A stretch of DNA of 40,833 nt from Candidatus Gastranaerophilales bacterium (lineage in GTDB: Bacteria; Cyanobacteriota; Vampirovibrionia; Gastranaerophilales; Gastranaerophilaceae): NCBI GenBank assembly GCA_944325545.1, contig CALVAM010000019.1:1-40833 (forward strand), read 5' to 3'. Positions 27,107-34,897 of this stretch are shown piece after piece. Below the pieces are notes generated by a model. That model saw only the letters and a program-made list of their open reading frames with translations. It searched no databases and was not told where the DNA came from. A program made the position numbers and the translations under genes. Within the stretch, counting starts at the first letter, position 1. The number at the start of each line of letters is the position of its first letter.

Positions 27107-27504
27107 TGAAAATTGATAATATTAACAACTTAAATTTTAAAGAAAAAATTTTAAATAATAAAAATAAAAAATTGGTTAGTAATATAAGAAAGCATTTTGA
27201 AGATATCGAGCAAAATGGTGTTATTATTAACAATTGCACTTGTAAGATTCCCAAAGAAAATATTTTATTAACTACTTTAGATAAAGCTTACAACATAGGT
27301 TATAGTGCGTGGGGAGATAATTTAATAATAAAAAAACTTCCGATAGAATCAGATTCTAAAGTTCGTTATTTTAAAATTTCTCCTAAGAATAATTTAGAAT
27401 ATGCTTCAAATGAATTTTCAGATTACGAAGATGTGAAAAAAGGAAGTTTGCTTGCTAAAGTTATAAATAAATATTTATCAGAAATTTTACCTAAATTTTT
27501 ATGA
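27106..27504 (+). CDS. Unknown protein with N-terminal Ile/Asn/Phe tag
   Basis: 132 residues from the ATG at 27106, which overlaps the previous stop by one base and has GAGG 10 bases upstream; TTG codons further upstream are less likely. It begins MKIDNINNLNFKEKI, resembling the starts of the proteins at 28600 and 29095. The rest is a soluble, mixed domain with KIPKENILLTTLDKAYNIGY and a helical end. There are three cysteines or fewer and no membrane segment. No family is recognised. Translationally coupled to the kinase gene upstream. Confidence 0.65.
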   Translation: MKIDNINNLNFKEKILNNKNKKLVSNIRKHFEDIEQNGVIINNCTCKIPKENILLTTLDKAYNIGYSAWGDNLIIKKLPIESDSKVRYFKISPKNNLEYASNEFSDYEDVKKGSLLAKVINKYLSEILPKFL

Positions 27505-27546
27505 TTATTCTTTATGATAATATAAATATAAATATGGAGGTTTATT

Positions 27547-27909
27547 ATGTTTGAATTAAAGGCTCAAATGTATTTTTCAGCGGCTCATCATTTACTTAAT
27601 TATGATGGCGAATGTGAAAATCAACACGGTCATAATTGGCTTGTAGAAGCTTATGTGAAAGGTGAAAGCTTAGATAAAAGTAATATTTTAGTTGATTATA
27701 AAGTTCTTAAAAAAGAAATGAAGGCTGTTTTGGATTTATTAGATCATAAAGATTTGAATGAATTACCATATTTTGAAAACGAAAGTCCTTCTAGTGAAAT
27801 GATTTCAATGTTCATTTATAACAAATTAAAAGAAAAAATTGTACAGATATCAAAGGTGTCAGTGTGGGAAACTGCAACATCTTGTGCGAGTTATTTTGAG
27901 GAAGATTAA
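27547..27909 (+). CDS. queD: QueD, 6-carboxy-5,6,7,8-tetrahydropterin synthase
   Basis: 120 residues. Zinc-binding histidines lie in FSAAHHL and in QHGHNW, with the catalytic cysteine just before (GECENQHGH). DLLDHKDLNE and the pterin-anchoring glutamate in VWETATSCASY complete the family pattern. It converts dihydroneopterin triphosphate to the queuosine precursor. GGAGG ribosome site. Its stop codon lies inside the downstream hairpin. queC, queE and queF are not adjacent. Confidence 0.94.
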   Translation: MFELKAQMYFSAAHHLLNYDGECENQHGHNWLVEAYVKGESLDKSNILVDYKVLKKEMKAVLDLLDHKDLNELPYFENESPSSEMISMFIYNKLKEKIVQISKVSVWETATSCASYFEED

Positions 27910-27927
27910 TTAAATCTTCCTTTTGTT
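27900..27927 (+). terminator. Terminator of queD
   Basis: GGAAGATT (27900-27907) pairs with AATCTTCC (27913-27920) around AATTA, followed by TTTTGTT. The left arm includes the final Glu-Asp codons and part of the stop of queD. Confidence 0.75.
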
Positions 27928-27955
27928 ATATAATAAGTCTACGTGAGGAATAAAA

Positions 27956-28585
27956 ATGTATACACTAGTCTATTCAATAAATAATGAAAAATCACCGGAA
28001 ACCGTTTATGTTAATCTTACAAATTCTTGTACAAATTCTTGTATTTTTTGTTTAAGAAATCAAAAAGATGATGTTTGTGGTGCAAATATGTGGCATGATG
28101 GTGAATATACTTTAGATGATATTATAAATCAATTTAAATCTTATAATCCTATTCCCAAAGAAGTTGTATTCTGCGGGTATGGGGAGCCGTTTTTAAGGCG
28201 TGAAATGATGAAGGAATTTTGTAAGTATTTAAGAAAGTATTATCCTGAAATAAAGATAAGAGTAAATACAAACGGACATGCAAATGCTATTTATAAAACA
28301 AATGTTGCTGAAGAATTTAAAGATTTAATAGATGCTGTGTCAGTGAGTTTAAATGCATCAAATGCTCAAGAATATTATGAAATCTGCAAACCTAAAATTC
28401 AAAATGCATATGATGAAGTAAAAAAATTCATTAAAGCTTGTGTAGCAGCAGGCATTGATGTTTCAACAAGTGTTGTAACCGGATTTGATAAAATTCATAA
28501 TATTGATGTTGATAAATGTGAGGAAATTTCTAAAGAATTAGGTGCAAAATTTAGAAATAGAGAATTTATATCAAACGGGTATTAG
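27956..28585 (+). CDS. Radical SAM protein, TatD-associated type
   Basis: 209 residues. The iron-sulfur site CTNSCIFC (CX3CX2C) lies near residue 25-32, followed by FCGYGEPFLR (the SAM-binding GGE-like motif), RVNTNGHAN and VSVSLNASNAQEY, all in radical SAM order. The short length and the VYVNLTNSCTNSCIFCLRN opening fit the family often annotated as TatD-linked radical SAM; no tatD is nearby. It is not a typical QueE despite following queD. A TATAAT at 27929-27934 may give it its own start. The substrate is unknown. Confidence 0.85.
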   Translation: MYTLVYSINNEKSPETVYVNLTNSCTNSCIFCLRNQKDDVCGANMWHDGEYTLDDIINQFKSYNPIPKEVVFCGYGEPFLRREMMKEFCKYLRKYYPEIKIRVNTNGHANAIYKTNVAEEFKDLIDAVSVSLNASNAQEYYEICKPKIQNAYDEVKKFIKACVAAGIDVSTSVVTGFDKIHNIDVDKCEEISKELGAKFRNREFISNGY

Positions 28586-28599
28586 AGATAAGGATTTAT

Positions 28600-29091
28600 A
28601 TGAAAGTTCAATCTATCAATCGAGTAAATTTTGAGGCTAAAAAACATTTTTTAAACAGTGAGCAGATGGAGAGTTTAAAGAATGTTCTTACAAGAATGAA
28701 TAACGAAACAAAAATTCATCAAAATGATACTTGGTTTACTTCTACAGTAACAAAAGAACTTTCGTGCAATGAAAATAAAACTCGTTTAATTGATGGCAGA
28801 ATGTTTTTTAAAAAAGTTTCTGATAATAAGCAAATGCAGAAGAATACGATGTTTACTATAGGGAAAACAGAACTTGTTGTTGATAATAAAAGTGGCGAAA
28901 TTCTTAATTGGAATAAACCATTTTTTACAAGTTGGAAAAAGGTAATGAAAAATATTAGTGATTCACTGAAAATTTTTGTAGAAAATTTTGACAATGCTAA
29001 TATAGTCAAAAAGAAAAAGATGACTTTAGAAGGTTTTACGTCTAAGGGGTGGGAGATAATAAATAAATTGAAGAAAAATAACAAGAGATGA
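28600..29091 (+). CDS. Tagged paralogue A, unknown function
   Basis: 163 residues. It begins MKVQSINRVNFEAKKHFL. The middle is polar; a conserved segment near residue 95-120 reads KSGEILNWNKPFFTSWKK, then NANIVKKKK and a short T-EGFTSKG stretch. The same three blocks in the same order occur in the next gene (SGKIIEHEKPFFTTWKK, NDNIVKK, LTNEGK), so the two are tandem duplicates. It is strongly basic, with no signal peptide or membrane helix. It starts 14 bases after the radical SAM gene with AAGGAT upstream. Confidence 0.7.
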   Translation: MKVQSINRVNFEAKKHFLNSEQMESLKNVLTRMNNETKIHQNDTWFTSTVTKELSCNENKTRLIDGRMFFKKVSDNKQMQKNTMFTIGKTELVVDNKSGEILNWNKPFFTSWKKVMKNISDSLKIFVENFDNANIVKKKKMTLEGFTSKGWEIINKLKKNNKR

Positions 29092-29094
29092 TTG

Positions 29095-29604
29095 ATGAAA
29101 ATAAATTCGATAAATTTTTTTAAAAAGCGAGAAAGATACATTTCCTCAACTACATTGAAAGATGCTAATTCTTTGATTGAGAAAATGCATATGGAAAAGA
29201 CTTATAAGGAAATAACACCTGATTTTTTTGAAAAAACAGAAGTTAGGGGGTTAAAAATAAAAGATGCAACGTTTAAGGATGGACAGTTTTTGGCAAGAAG
29301 AAATTCTAAAAAACAGTTAATTCCTTATGGGAAAGATAGTTCTATGTTGGAATTTGGTGAAATCAGATTAATTTTTAATAATTCATCAGGAAAAATTATT
29401 GAGCATGAAAAACCGTTTTTTACAACTTGGAAAAAAATTTTTAGACAAGCTCAGGAAATTATATCTTTAGCTTTAAGTCAGTATAATAATGATAATATTG
29501 TGAAAAAAATAGTTCATCATAGTGCCGGTTTAACAAATGAAGGTAAAATAAAAGCAGCTGATGAACTTAAAAAAGTTTTTAGTGCTTTTAAAATTTTTAA
29601 GTAA
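29095..29604 (+). CDS. Tagged paralogue B, unknown function
   Basis: 169 residues from the ATG at 29095, 3 bases after the stop of paralogue A; a TTG at 29092 is the alternative. It begins MKINSINFFKKRERYIS. It shares the SGKI...KPFFTTWKK, NDNIVKK and T-EGK blocks with its neighbour but is only distantly similar elsewhere, so the duplication is old. Basic, soluble, no recognised family. The last 44 bases overlap a longer frame upstream of maf, but maf itself starts later. Confidence 0.7.
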   Translation: MKINSINFFKKRERYISSTTLKDANSLIEKMHMEKTYKEITPDFFEKTEVRGLKIKDATFKDGQFLARRNSKKQLIPYGKDSSMLEFGEIRLIFNNSSGKIIEHEKPFFTTWKKIFRQAQEIISLALSQYNNDNIVKKIVHHSAGLTNEGKIKAADELKKVFSAFKIFK

Positions 29605-29617
29605 AAGGATAGTTAAA

Positions 29618-30187
29618 ATGGTTAAATTGATATTAGCTTCAAATTCTCCAAGAAGAAAAAAAATTTTATCTGATTTAGGGTTGGATTTTGAAGTCATACC
29701 GTCTAATTATGATGAAAAGCTTGAAGATGATAATTTTTCTTATGAAAAGATAGAGGATTTAGCGACTCAAAAATGTTTGGATGTTGTAAGAAGAGTAGAT
29801 AAAGATTCGCTAGTTCTAGCAGCAGACACAGTTGTAGTTTTACATAATAAGATTTTAGGAAAACCTAAATCAAAAGAAGATGCTTTTAATATGTTGAAGT
29901 CACTTTCCGGAGCTACTCATTCGGTTGTTACTTCGATATGTGGAATTAATACAAAATTAAATACCGCAGCATTGTTATCAACAACAAGTTATGTAAGATT
30001 TACTCAATGGTCAGATGAGATGATAAATGAATACATTGAAAAATTTAATCCTTTGGATAAAGCCGGAAGCTATGGAATACAAGAATTACCTGAAGGTTAT
30101 CTTGATAAATATGAAGGAAGTTTTGAAAATATTGTAGGACTTTGTCCAGAATCTGTTAAGGCTGTTTTAGAACAGTTAAAATATTAA
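29618..30187 (+). CDS. maf: Maf family nucleoside triphosphate pyrophosphatase
   Basis: 189 residues from the ATG at 29618, chosen because the family begins LILASNSPRRKKIL and because AAAAGGAT precedes this ATG. A longer frame runs back into the preceding gene without support. ASNSPRR, ADTVVVLHNKILGKP and the KAGSYGIQELPEGYLDK segment are the family motifs. It removes non-canonical or modified pyrimidine nucleotides and has been tied to division control. It ends one base before the stop of convergent mutL. Confidence 0.94.
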   Translation: MVKLILASNSPRRKKILSDLGLDFEVIPSNYDEKLEDDNFSYEKIEDLATQKCLDVVRRVDKDSLVLAADTVVVLHNKILGKPKSKEDAFNMLKSLSGATHSVVTSICGINTKLNTAALLSTTSYVRFTQWSDEMINEYIEKFNPLDKAGSYGIQELPEGYLDKYEGSFENIVGLCPESVKAVLEQLKY

Positions 30188-30188
30188 T

Positions 30189-31985
30189 TTATTTATTTCT
30201 TTGGAAGAATTTTGCAATATCTTTGTGTTCAATAATTTTAGAAATCGGACGTCCGTGAGGACAAGTGTATGGTTTTTCGCACTTTCTCCAATTTTTTATA
30301 ATTTCTTCCATTTGATAGCTGTTTAAATAAGTATTTGCTTTAACTGCAGCTTTACAAGAAGTTGTTATTAATATTTGTTCTTCAATGTTATCAATATCAC
30401 CTGATAAATTTTCTAAGATATCTGATAAAATTTCTTTCGGAGAAATTTTTGATAAAAGATGAGGAACTTTTCTAAAAATAACTTCGTTCTCAGAAACAAA
30501 ATCTATTTCATATCCAAATTTCGTAAGTTTTTCTTTATATTGTTCAAGTAATTCTTTGTCTGTTGGAGAAATTTCTATAACGTCAGAAATAAACAACAAT
30601 TGGCAGTCAATATTTTTACTCTTTTTTAATTTTTCATAAATATATCTTTCATCTGCAATATGTTGATCAACAATTTCTAAACCTTCTTCTTTTTCTATTA
30701 AAATATAAGTTTTTTTATACTGACCTATTATTAATTCTTCTTTTTCCAAAACAGGTTGTTCTATTATTTTTTTCTGAAAACTTTGATTATTATTATTTTG
30801 TGGTATAAAATTTTGTTCAAATTTAGGCTTGAAATCAACAATTTCTGCTTGTTTTGGAACTTCAAAGATTTTTGCAATATTTGTATTTTCTTCTACATAA
30901 ATATCTTCTAATACTTGTTTTAATTCTTTTTTTTCTTGATTTTCTTTCAGAAAATTATTTTGGTTCTCTACACTATTTTCAATCGTTCTATTTTCTTTAA
31001 TTCCTGATAAAGCCATATCAATTGCAGAATAGATAAAATTAAAAATTTGATTAGGATTTTGATATCGAACTTCTTTTTTTGTTGGATGTACATTGACATC
31101 AACGCTTTCAGGTGGCATTTCAAGATTTAGAATAATAAACGGATATCTTGTATTGCCGATTAAATTTTTGTAAACAGTATCAATTGCTTTTTGAAAAACA
31201 GGGCATTTTACGTTTCTAAAATTTACGTACATATAGTAATCTTTTTTAGTAGCCCTTGTATAGTCAGGAGTACTTACGTAACCGGAAATTTTAAACCCTG
31301 GAATTTTATCTGTTTTAAAAACTTCTTTTAGATTTTTTGCAACTTCTTCTGAAAAAATTTCTTTTACCGTCTGGATAGTATTACCTTGACCTGTAGTTTT
31401 TAAAACAATTTTATTATTATTTTTTAACTCTAAGGCAATATCAGGATGAGCTAAAGCTAAAGATTGCATTAATTCATTTATGTATGCAAGTTCTGTTTTT
31501 TCTGATTTTAAAAATTTCATTCTAGCAGGAAGATTATAAAATAAATCTTTTATTTCCATAATCGTTCCAATTGCACAACCTGTTTGAGATTTCTTGACTT
31601 CGGAATTCTCGCATTCAACTTTAAAACCATAATCAAAATCTTTTGTTCTTGTAATACAAGTGAGTTTCGAAATAGAAATAATACTAGCTAAAGCTTCTCC
31701 TCTAAATCCCATTGTTTTAATCGAATATAAGTCTTCCCCTGTTTCGATTTTACTTGTCGCGTGTTTGGAGAACGCCAGTAAAATATCATCAGGATGAATC
31801 CCTGAACCATTATCAGCAACTCTTATATTTCTGCATTCGTTAGAAATTTCGACACTAACTCTTGTAGCTCCTGCATCAATTGAATTTTCTACTAATTCTT
31901 TTACAACAGAATAAGGTCTTTCAATAACTTCACCTGCTGCAATTTGATTAATCACGTTTTTGGATAGCTGAACTATTCTTTTCAT
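30189..31985 (-). CDS. mutL: DNA mismatch repair protein MutL
   Basis: 598 residues. The GHKL ATPase domain has VVKELVENSIDAGA, DNGSGI and TMGFRGEALASI. A variable linker (about 330-400, Gln/Asn/Glu-rich) leads to the C-terminal dimerisation domain. Endonuclease motifs are present: DQHIADERYIYE (a DQHA-x2-E-x4-E variant with Ile for Ala), SCKAAVKAN and CPHGRPI. It is therefore likely the nicking type used where MutH is absent. A TATAAT (minus strand, 31993-31998) lies only 7 bases before the ATG, so the mRNA may be leaderless; no Shine-Dalgarno is seen. Confidence 0.96.
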   Translation of the reverse strand: MKRIVQLSKNVINQIAAGEVIERPYSVVKELVENSIDAGATRVSVEISNECRNIRVADNGSGIHPDDILLAFSKHATSKIETGEDLYSIKTMGFRGEALASIISISKLTCITRTKDFDYGFKVECENSEVKKSQTGCAIGTIMEIKDLFYNLPARMKFLKSEKTELAYINELMQSLALAHPDIALELKNNNKIVLKTTGQGNTIQTVKEIFSEEVAKNLKEVFKTDKIPGFKISGYVSTPDYTRATKKDYYMYVNFRNVKCPVFQKAIDTVYKNLIGNTRYPFIILNLEMPPESVDVNVHPTKKEVRYQNPNQIFNFIYSAIDMALSGIKENRTIENSVENQNNFLKENQEKKELKQVLEDIYVEENTNIAKIFEVPKQAEIVDFKPKFEQNFIPQNNNNQSFQKKIIEQPVLEKEELIIGQYKKTYILIEKEEGLEIVDQHIADERYIYEKLKKSKNIDCQLLFISDVIEISPTDKELLEQYKEKLTKFGYEIDFVSENEVIFRKVPHLLSKISPKEILSDILENLSGDIDNIEEQILITTSCKAAVKANTYLNSYQMEEIIKNWRKCEKPYTCPHGRPISKIIEHKDIAKFFQRNK

Positions 31986-31992
31986 ATCTGTT

Positions 31993-32023
31993 ATTATACC
32001 TTAAAAAATTTTTGAGTTATAAT
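31993..32023. promoter_or_regulatory. Divergent -10 boxes for mutL and the COG3581-like gene
   Basis: A minus-strand TATAAT (31993-31998) and a plus-strand TATAAT (32018-32023) flank an A/T tract. The 66-base gap serves both directions; -35 elements would overlap. Confidence 0.45.
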
Positions 32024-32051
32024 TATTGTATTAAAAATAAAGGGAGTATAA

Positions 32052-33188
32052 ATGGCAAAGAGTTCTAAAAATAAAAAAATAAAAGTAGCATTCCCTCATA
32101 TGGGAACAATATCAATAGCTTGGGCTGCAGGGCTGAGGAAAATGGGTGTTGAACCATTTATTCCGCCTTATACAAGTAAAAAAACTCTTTCATATGGAAC
32201 AAAAAATTCTCCTGAAGCTATTTGTTTACCTTATAAATTGATTTTAGGTAACTTTATAGAAGCAATAGAAGGCGGAGCTGATTATGTTGCTATGATTACT
32301 TCTCCTGGAATTTGCAGACTTGGAGAATATGGAAACAATATTTATAATACGCTAAAAGATTTAGGTTATAAAGCTAATTACATTGAACTTTCTTTATATG
32401 ATGGCATAAAAGGATTATATAATTTTTTGAGAGATATTTCAGGTAAAAATGATCCTGTTTTAATTTTAAGAGCGATTAATATTACTATGCGTAAAATATT
32501 TGCTATTGATGATTTGGATACAGCATTAGCATATTATAGAGCGAGAGAAATAAAATTTGGTGATGCTGAAAAGAATTATAAAAAAGCTTTAAGGATGATT
32601 GATAAAGCTAATTCTACACATGAATTAAAAAAAGCTTATGAAGAAGCTTTAAAAGAAATTGAAAAAACTGAAATAGATGAAAACAGAGAAGTTTTGAATG
32701 TTGATATTACAGGAGAAATCTTCTTGGTAAATGATGAATTTTCTAATCAGAATATAGAACGTGAATTGGGTAGAATGGGCGTTCAGACAAGAAGAAGTCT
32801 TACAGTTGGAAGTTTCTTAAAAGATGCTATTATTCCAAAAGCATTCAGACCGCCTGAAACACATTTACAGAGAGCAGAGAGAATGGCAAAACCATATTTA
32901 ATGCGTGATATAGGCGGAGACGCTTTAGAATGTGTATCAGATGTTGTTTTTGCAGACGAAAAAGGAAAAGACGGAATTATTCATATTTCTCCGTTTACTT
33001 GTATGCCGGAAATTATGTCACAAAATATTTTCCCTACAATGAGAAGCGAACATGAAATTCCGATTTTAACTTTAATAATGGATGAACAAACAGGAAAAGC
33101 TGGTTATATTACCAGATTAGAAGCTTTTGTAGATTTAATGCGTCGTAAAAAAAGAGCAAAACTTCATAAAAATAAAACCAGAATTTAG
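32052..33188 (+). CDS. COG3581 / DUF2229-like 2-hydroxyacyl-CoA dehydratase-related protein
   Basis: 378 residues. It opens VAFPHMGTISIAWAAGLRKM, then SPEAICLPYKLILGNFIEA, SPGICRLGEYG and, near the end, HISPFTCMPE. Conserved cysteines in these phrases are likely iron-sulfur ligands. This is the stand-alone domain that in larger proteins is fused to an acyl-CoA dehydratase activase ATPase; no activase domain is present here. Family function is not settled. Ribosome site AAGGGAG. Divergent from mutL. Confidence 0.8.
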   Translation: MAKSSKNKKIKVAFPHMGTISIAWAAGLRKMGVEPFIPPYTSKKTLSYGTKNSPEAICLPYKLILGNFIEAIEGGADYVAMITSPGICRLGEYGNNIYNTLKDLGYKANYIELSLYDGIKGLYNFLRDISGKNDPVLILRAINITMRKIFAIDDLDTALAYYRAREIKFGDAEKNYKKALRMIDKANSTHELKKAYEEALKEIEKTEIDENREVLNVDITGEIFLVNDEFSNQNIERELGRMGVQTRRSLTVGSFLKDAIIPKAFRPPETHLQRAERMAKPYLMRDIGGDALECVSDVVFADEKGKDGIIHISPFTCMPEIMSQNIFPTMRSEHEIPILTLIMDEQTGKAGYITRLEAFVDLMRRKKRAKLHKNKTRI

Positions 33189-33199
33189 TTTTTATATTT

Positions 33200-33239
33200 G
33201 ATTTACCGCGTCAAAACTAGTACACAATTGAATTTAGTA
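33200..33239. repeat. 40-bp direct repeat, left copy
   Basis: GATTTACCGCGTCAAAACTA and the following bases match 34082-34121 at about 37 of 40 positions. The pair brackets the secreted-protein and XRE genes. The left copy includes the stop and last codons of the minus-strand gene. Confidence 0.85.
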
Positions 33240-33756
33240 CATTCTTTTTTGTATCTTGGATTGTGAGTTTTAATTGGGGTTTGCTTCCTATTGGAACTAA
33301 TGTATTTACATTGATATTTTCACCTGAGTTTATTTCACCTAATGGAATTAAGTTAGTATATGTTATACTTTCAGTTTGTGTTTTCTTTTTGTTATTACTC
33401 GATACAATAGCAACAAAAGGAGTCGCAAGCAAGCCTATTACCCAGCCTGCTCCTAATGTTACAAGACCTAATGGACCTGCTATTAACCAAGTTCTCGCCA
33501 TTGCAGAAGGTTCATTATTCATTGTCGTTGCAAAAGCAATACTACCATCATTACCATTTATAATTTGAGCATTAACAATGTTGAATTTTGTGTTTGAAAC
33601 ATTTGTTATTTTATATTCATAAGCATTATAATACTTTTTTAATTGTGTCGACAGAGGTATCTGTGTTACTGTGACATCTAAATTGGAATTAACAAAAGCA
33701 ATACAAGGCATATTTAAAGAGCTAATTATTAATAGAAAACATAAAATCTTTTTCAT
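33217..33756 (-). CDS. Secreted or membrane-anchored protein, unknown
   Basis: 179 residues. N-terminal signal sequence MKKILCFLLIISSLNMPCIA, with a cleavage or lipobox-like site uncertain. Residues about 27-90 look like a beta-rich domain (VTVTQIPLSTQLKKYYNAYE). A Gly/Ala-rich hydrophobic segment (about 95-120, GPLGLVTLGAGWVIGLLATP) follows, then a Thr/Lys-rich loop and a second beta segment. ATG with GAGGAT upstream. It is divergent from the XRE regulator, and the pair lies between 40-bp direct repeats, so it may be an acquired module. No family is recognised. Confidence 0.7.
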   Translation of the reverse strand: MKKILCFLLIISSLNMPCIAFVNSNLDVTVTQIPLSTQLKKYYNAYEYKITNVSNTKFNIVNAQIINGNDGSIAFATTMNNEPSAMARTWLIAGPLGLVTLGAGWVIGLLATPFVAIVSSNNKKKTQTESITYTNLIPLGEINSGENINVNTLVPIGSKPQLKLTIQDTKKNVLNSIVY

Positions 33757-33785
33757 AATTTATCCTCAAAAAATAGTATCAATAA

Positions 33786-33813
33786 TGGTGCTTATATAGC
33801 AGTGGTGCTTATA
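33786..33813 (+). promoter_or_regulatory. Paired 11-bp direct repeats, candidate operator
   Basis: TGGTGCTTATA occurs at 33786-33796 and 33803-33813, start to start 17 bases. It lies in the 83-base gap between the divergent secreted-protein and XRE genes. A TATAGT at 33817-33822 just after could be the regulator's -10 box. Likely the regulator's own binding site. Confidence 0.5.
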
Positions 33814-33839
33814 AGGTATAGTAATTAAAATGTTATATT

Positions 33840-34058
33840 ATGTCAAGCATACAAGAAGAAACATATATAACTATTGGTAAAAATGTTAGAAAATATCGAC
33901 TTGCAAAGAATATTTCACAGGAAAAATTATCAGAGATATTAAATGCTAATAGTAAGTTTATTGGTCATGTTGAAAGGTTTGAACGTTATATAAGCTTAAA
34001 AAAGATAATTGAACTAGCAGAGTATTTCAATGTGCCAGTAAAAAGCTTTTTTGAATAG
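33840..34058 (+). CDS. XRE-family helix-turn-helix regulator
   Basis: 72 residues, essentially one Cro/C1-type HTH domain: IGKNVRKYRLAKNISQEKLS, then a recognition helix region ANSKFIGHVERFERYISLKK and IIELAEYFNVPVKSFFE. There is no effector domain. No Shine-Dalgarno precedes the ATG. A TATAGT 17 bases upstream implies a leader of about 10 bases. Probably autoregulatory and controlling the divergent secreted protein through the 11-bp repeats. Confidence 0.88.
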   Translation: MSSIQEETYITIGKNVRKYRLAKNISQEKLSEILNANSKFIGHVERFERYISLKKIIELAEYFNVPVKSFFE

Positions 34059-34081
34059 CAAGTAGGATGCGGTAAATCAAA

Positions 34082-34121
34082 GATTTACCGCATCAAAACT
34101 AATACACAATTGAATTTAATA
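34082..34121. repeat. 40-bp direct repeat, right copy
   Basis: Matches 33200-33239 at about 37 of 40 positions. Its first 13 bases also form the right arm of a perfect 13-bp hairpin with 34066-34078. Confidence 0.85.
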
Positions 34122-34152
34122 AATAGGGTGCGATTTTTGCACCCTATTTGTT

Positions 34153-34308
34153 ACCCGCCCCTTGAGGGAGCGGATTTTCGGTAGGGCGACGGCTGCAAAG
34201 CAGACTAGCCCGTAAGGTGGAGGAAAGCTGAGAACTTTCCGACACCCCGAATAATCCAAGACAGGGTCGAAATCTCTGATTTCGGGGTGGGGTTTTATTA
34301 TTTAAAAG
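34153..34308 (+). repeat. 156-bp structured repeat, copy 2 (possible ncRNA)
   Basis: I found no difference from 139-294, including all helix-forming segments and the closing GGGGTGGGG-T run. Flanks differ on the left and are again a GTGCAA-type hairpin on the right, so the element is a discrete unit inserted in the mosaic. Confidence 0.7.
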
Positions 34309-34897
34309 ATGCAAAAAATTGCACCCTACAATTAGTGAGAAGTTTATAAGTTGAGAAGGAGTTAATAATATTTGTCATTCCGAATTTATTTCGGAATCTT
34401 ACACAATTGTAGTTTTATTTTCTAATTTATAAGACCCTGAAATGAATTCAGGGTGACGTATTTATAAGTTTAGGAGTTGAGAAGTTGAAAAAGAGTTTAT
34501 AAATTTCTATTCACTATTCACTAATCACTATTCACTAGTAAGTAGGTTGGGTGAAACCCAACAAAACTTTAACCCCACCCCCTACCCCCCTCCCTCAAGG
34601 GGAGAGGGTGAAGTGGAATTGTTTAAGTAGAAAAAAAGAGAAGTTGAGAAGGAGTTAATAATAAATTTCTATTCACTACTCACTAATCACTATTCACTAA
34701 ATATAAGATTTTGGTGCAAAAAATTGCACCCTACTTGCTTACACAATTGTAGTTTTATTTTCTAATTTATAAGGCCCTGAAATGAATTCAGGGTGACATA
34801 TTTATAAGTTTAGGAATGTATAAGAAGTTAATAAAAATTCTATTCACTATTCACTATTCACTATTCACTACTCACTAAATATAAGATTTTGGTGCAA

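Larger units (their letters stand above)
34059..34897. repeat. Intergenic repeat mosaic downstream of the XRE gene
   Basis: No gene. In order: GATGCGGTAAATC hairpin (34066-34094), right 40-bp direct repeat (34082-34121), GGGTGC/GCACCC hairpin (34126-34144), 156-bp element (34153-34308), ATTCCGAA hairpin (34377-34397), ACCCTGAA hairpin (34434-34454) and heptamers (34509-34536). Then GTTGGGT/ACCCAAC hairpin (34546-34562), inverted CCCC-type element (34571-34608), heptamers (34671-34698), GGTGCAA hairpin (34713-34730), CCCTGAA hairpin (34775-34793) and a five-unit heptamer array (34842-34876). The mosaic runs into the 3' end of the PLD-like gene. Confidence 0.9.

Noticed and set aside
29561-29617. 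Longer maf start
   Set aside because: The extra 19 codons lie inside the preceding gene and the family motif plus ribosome site fit the ATG at 29618.
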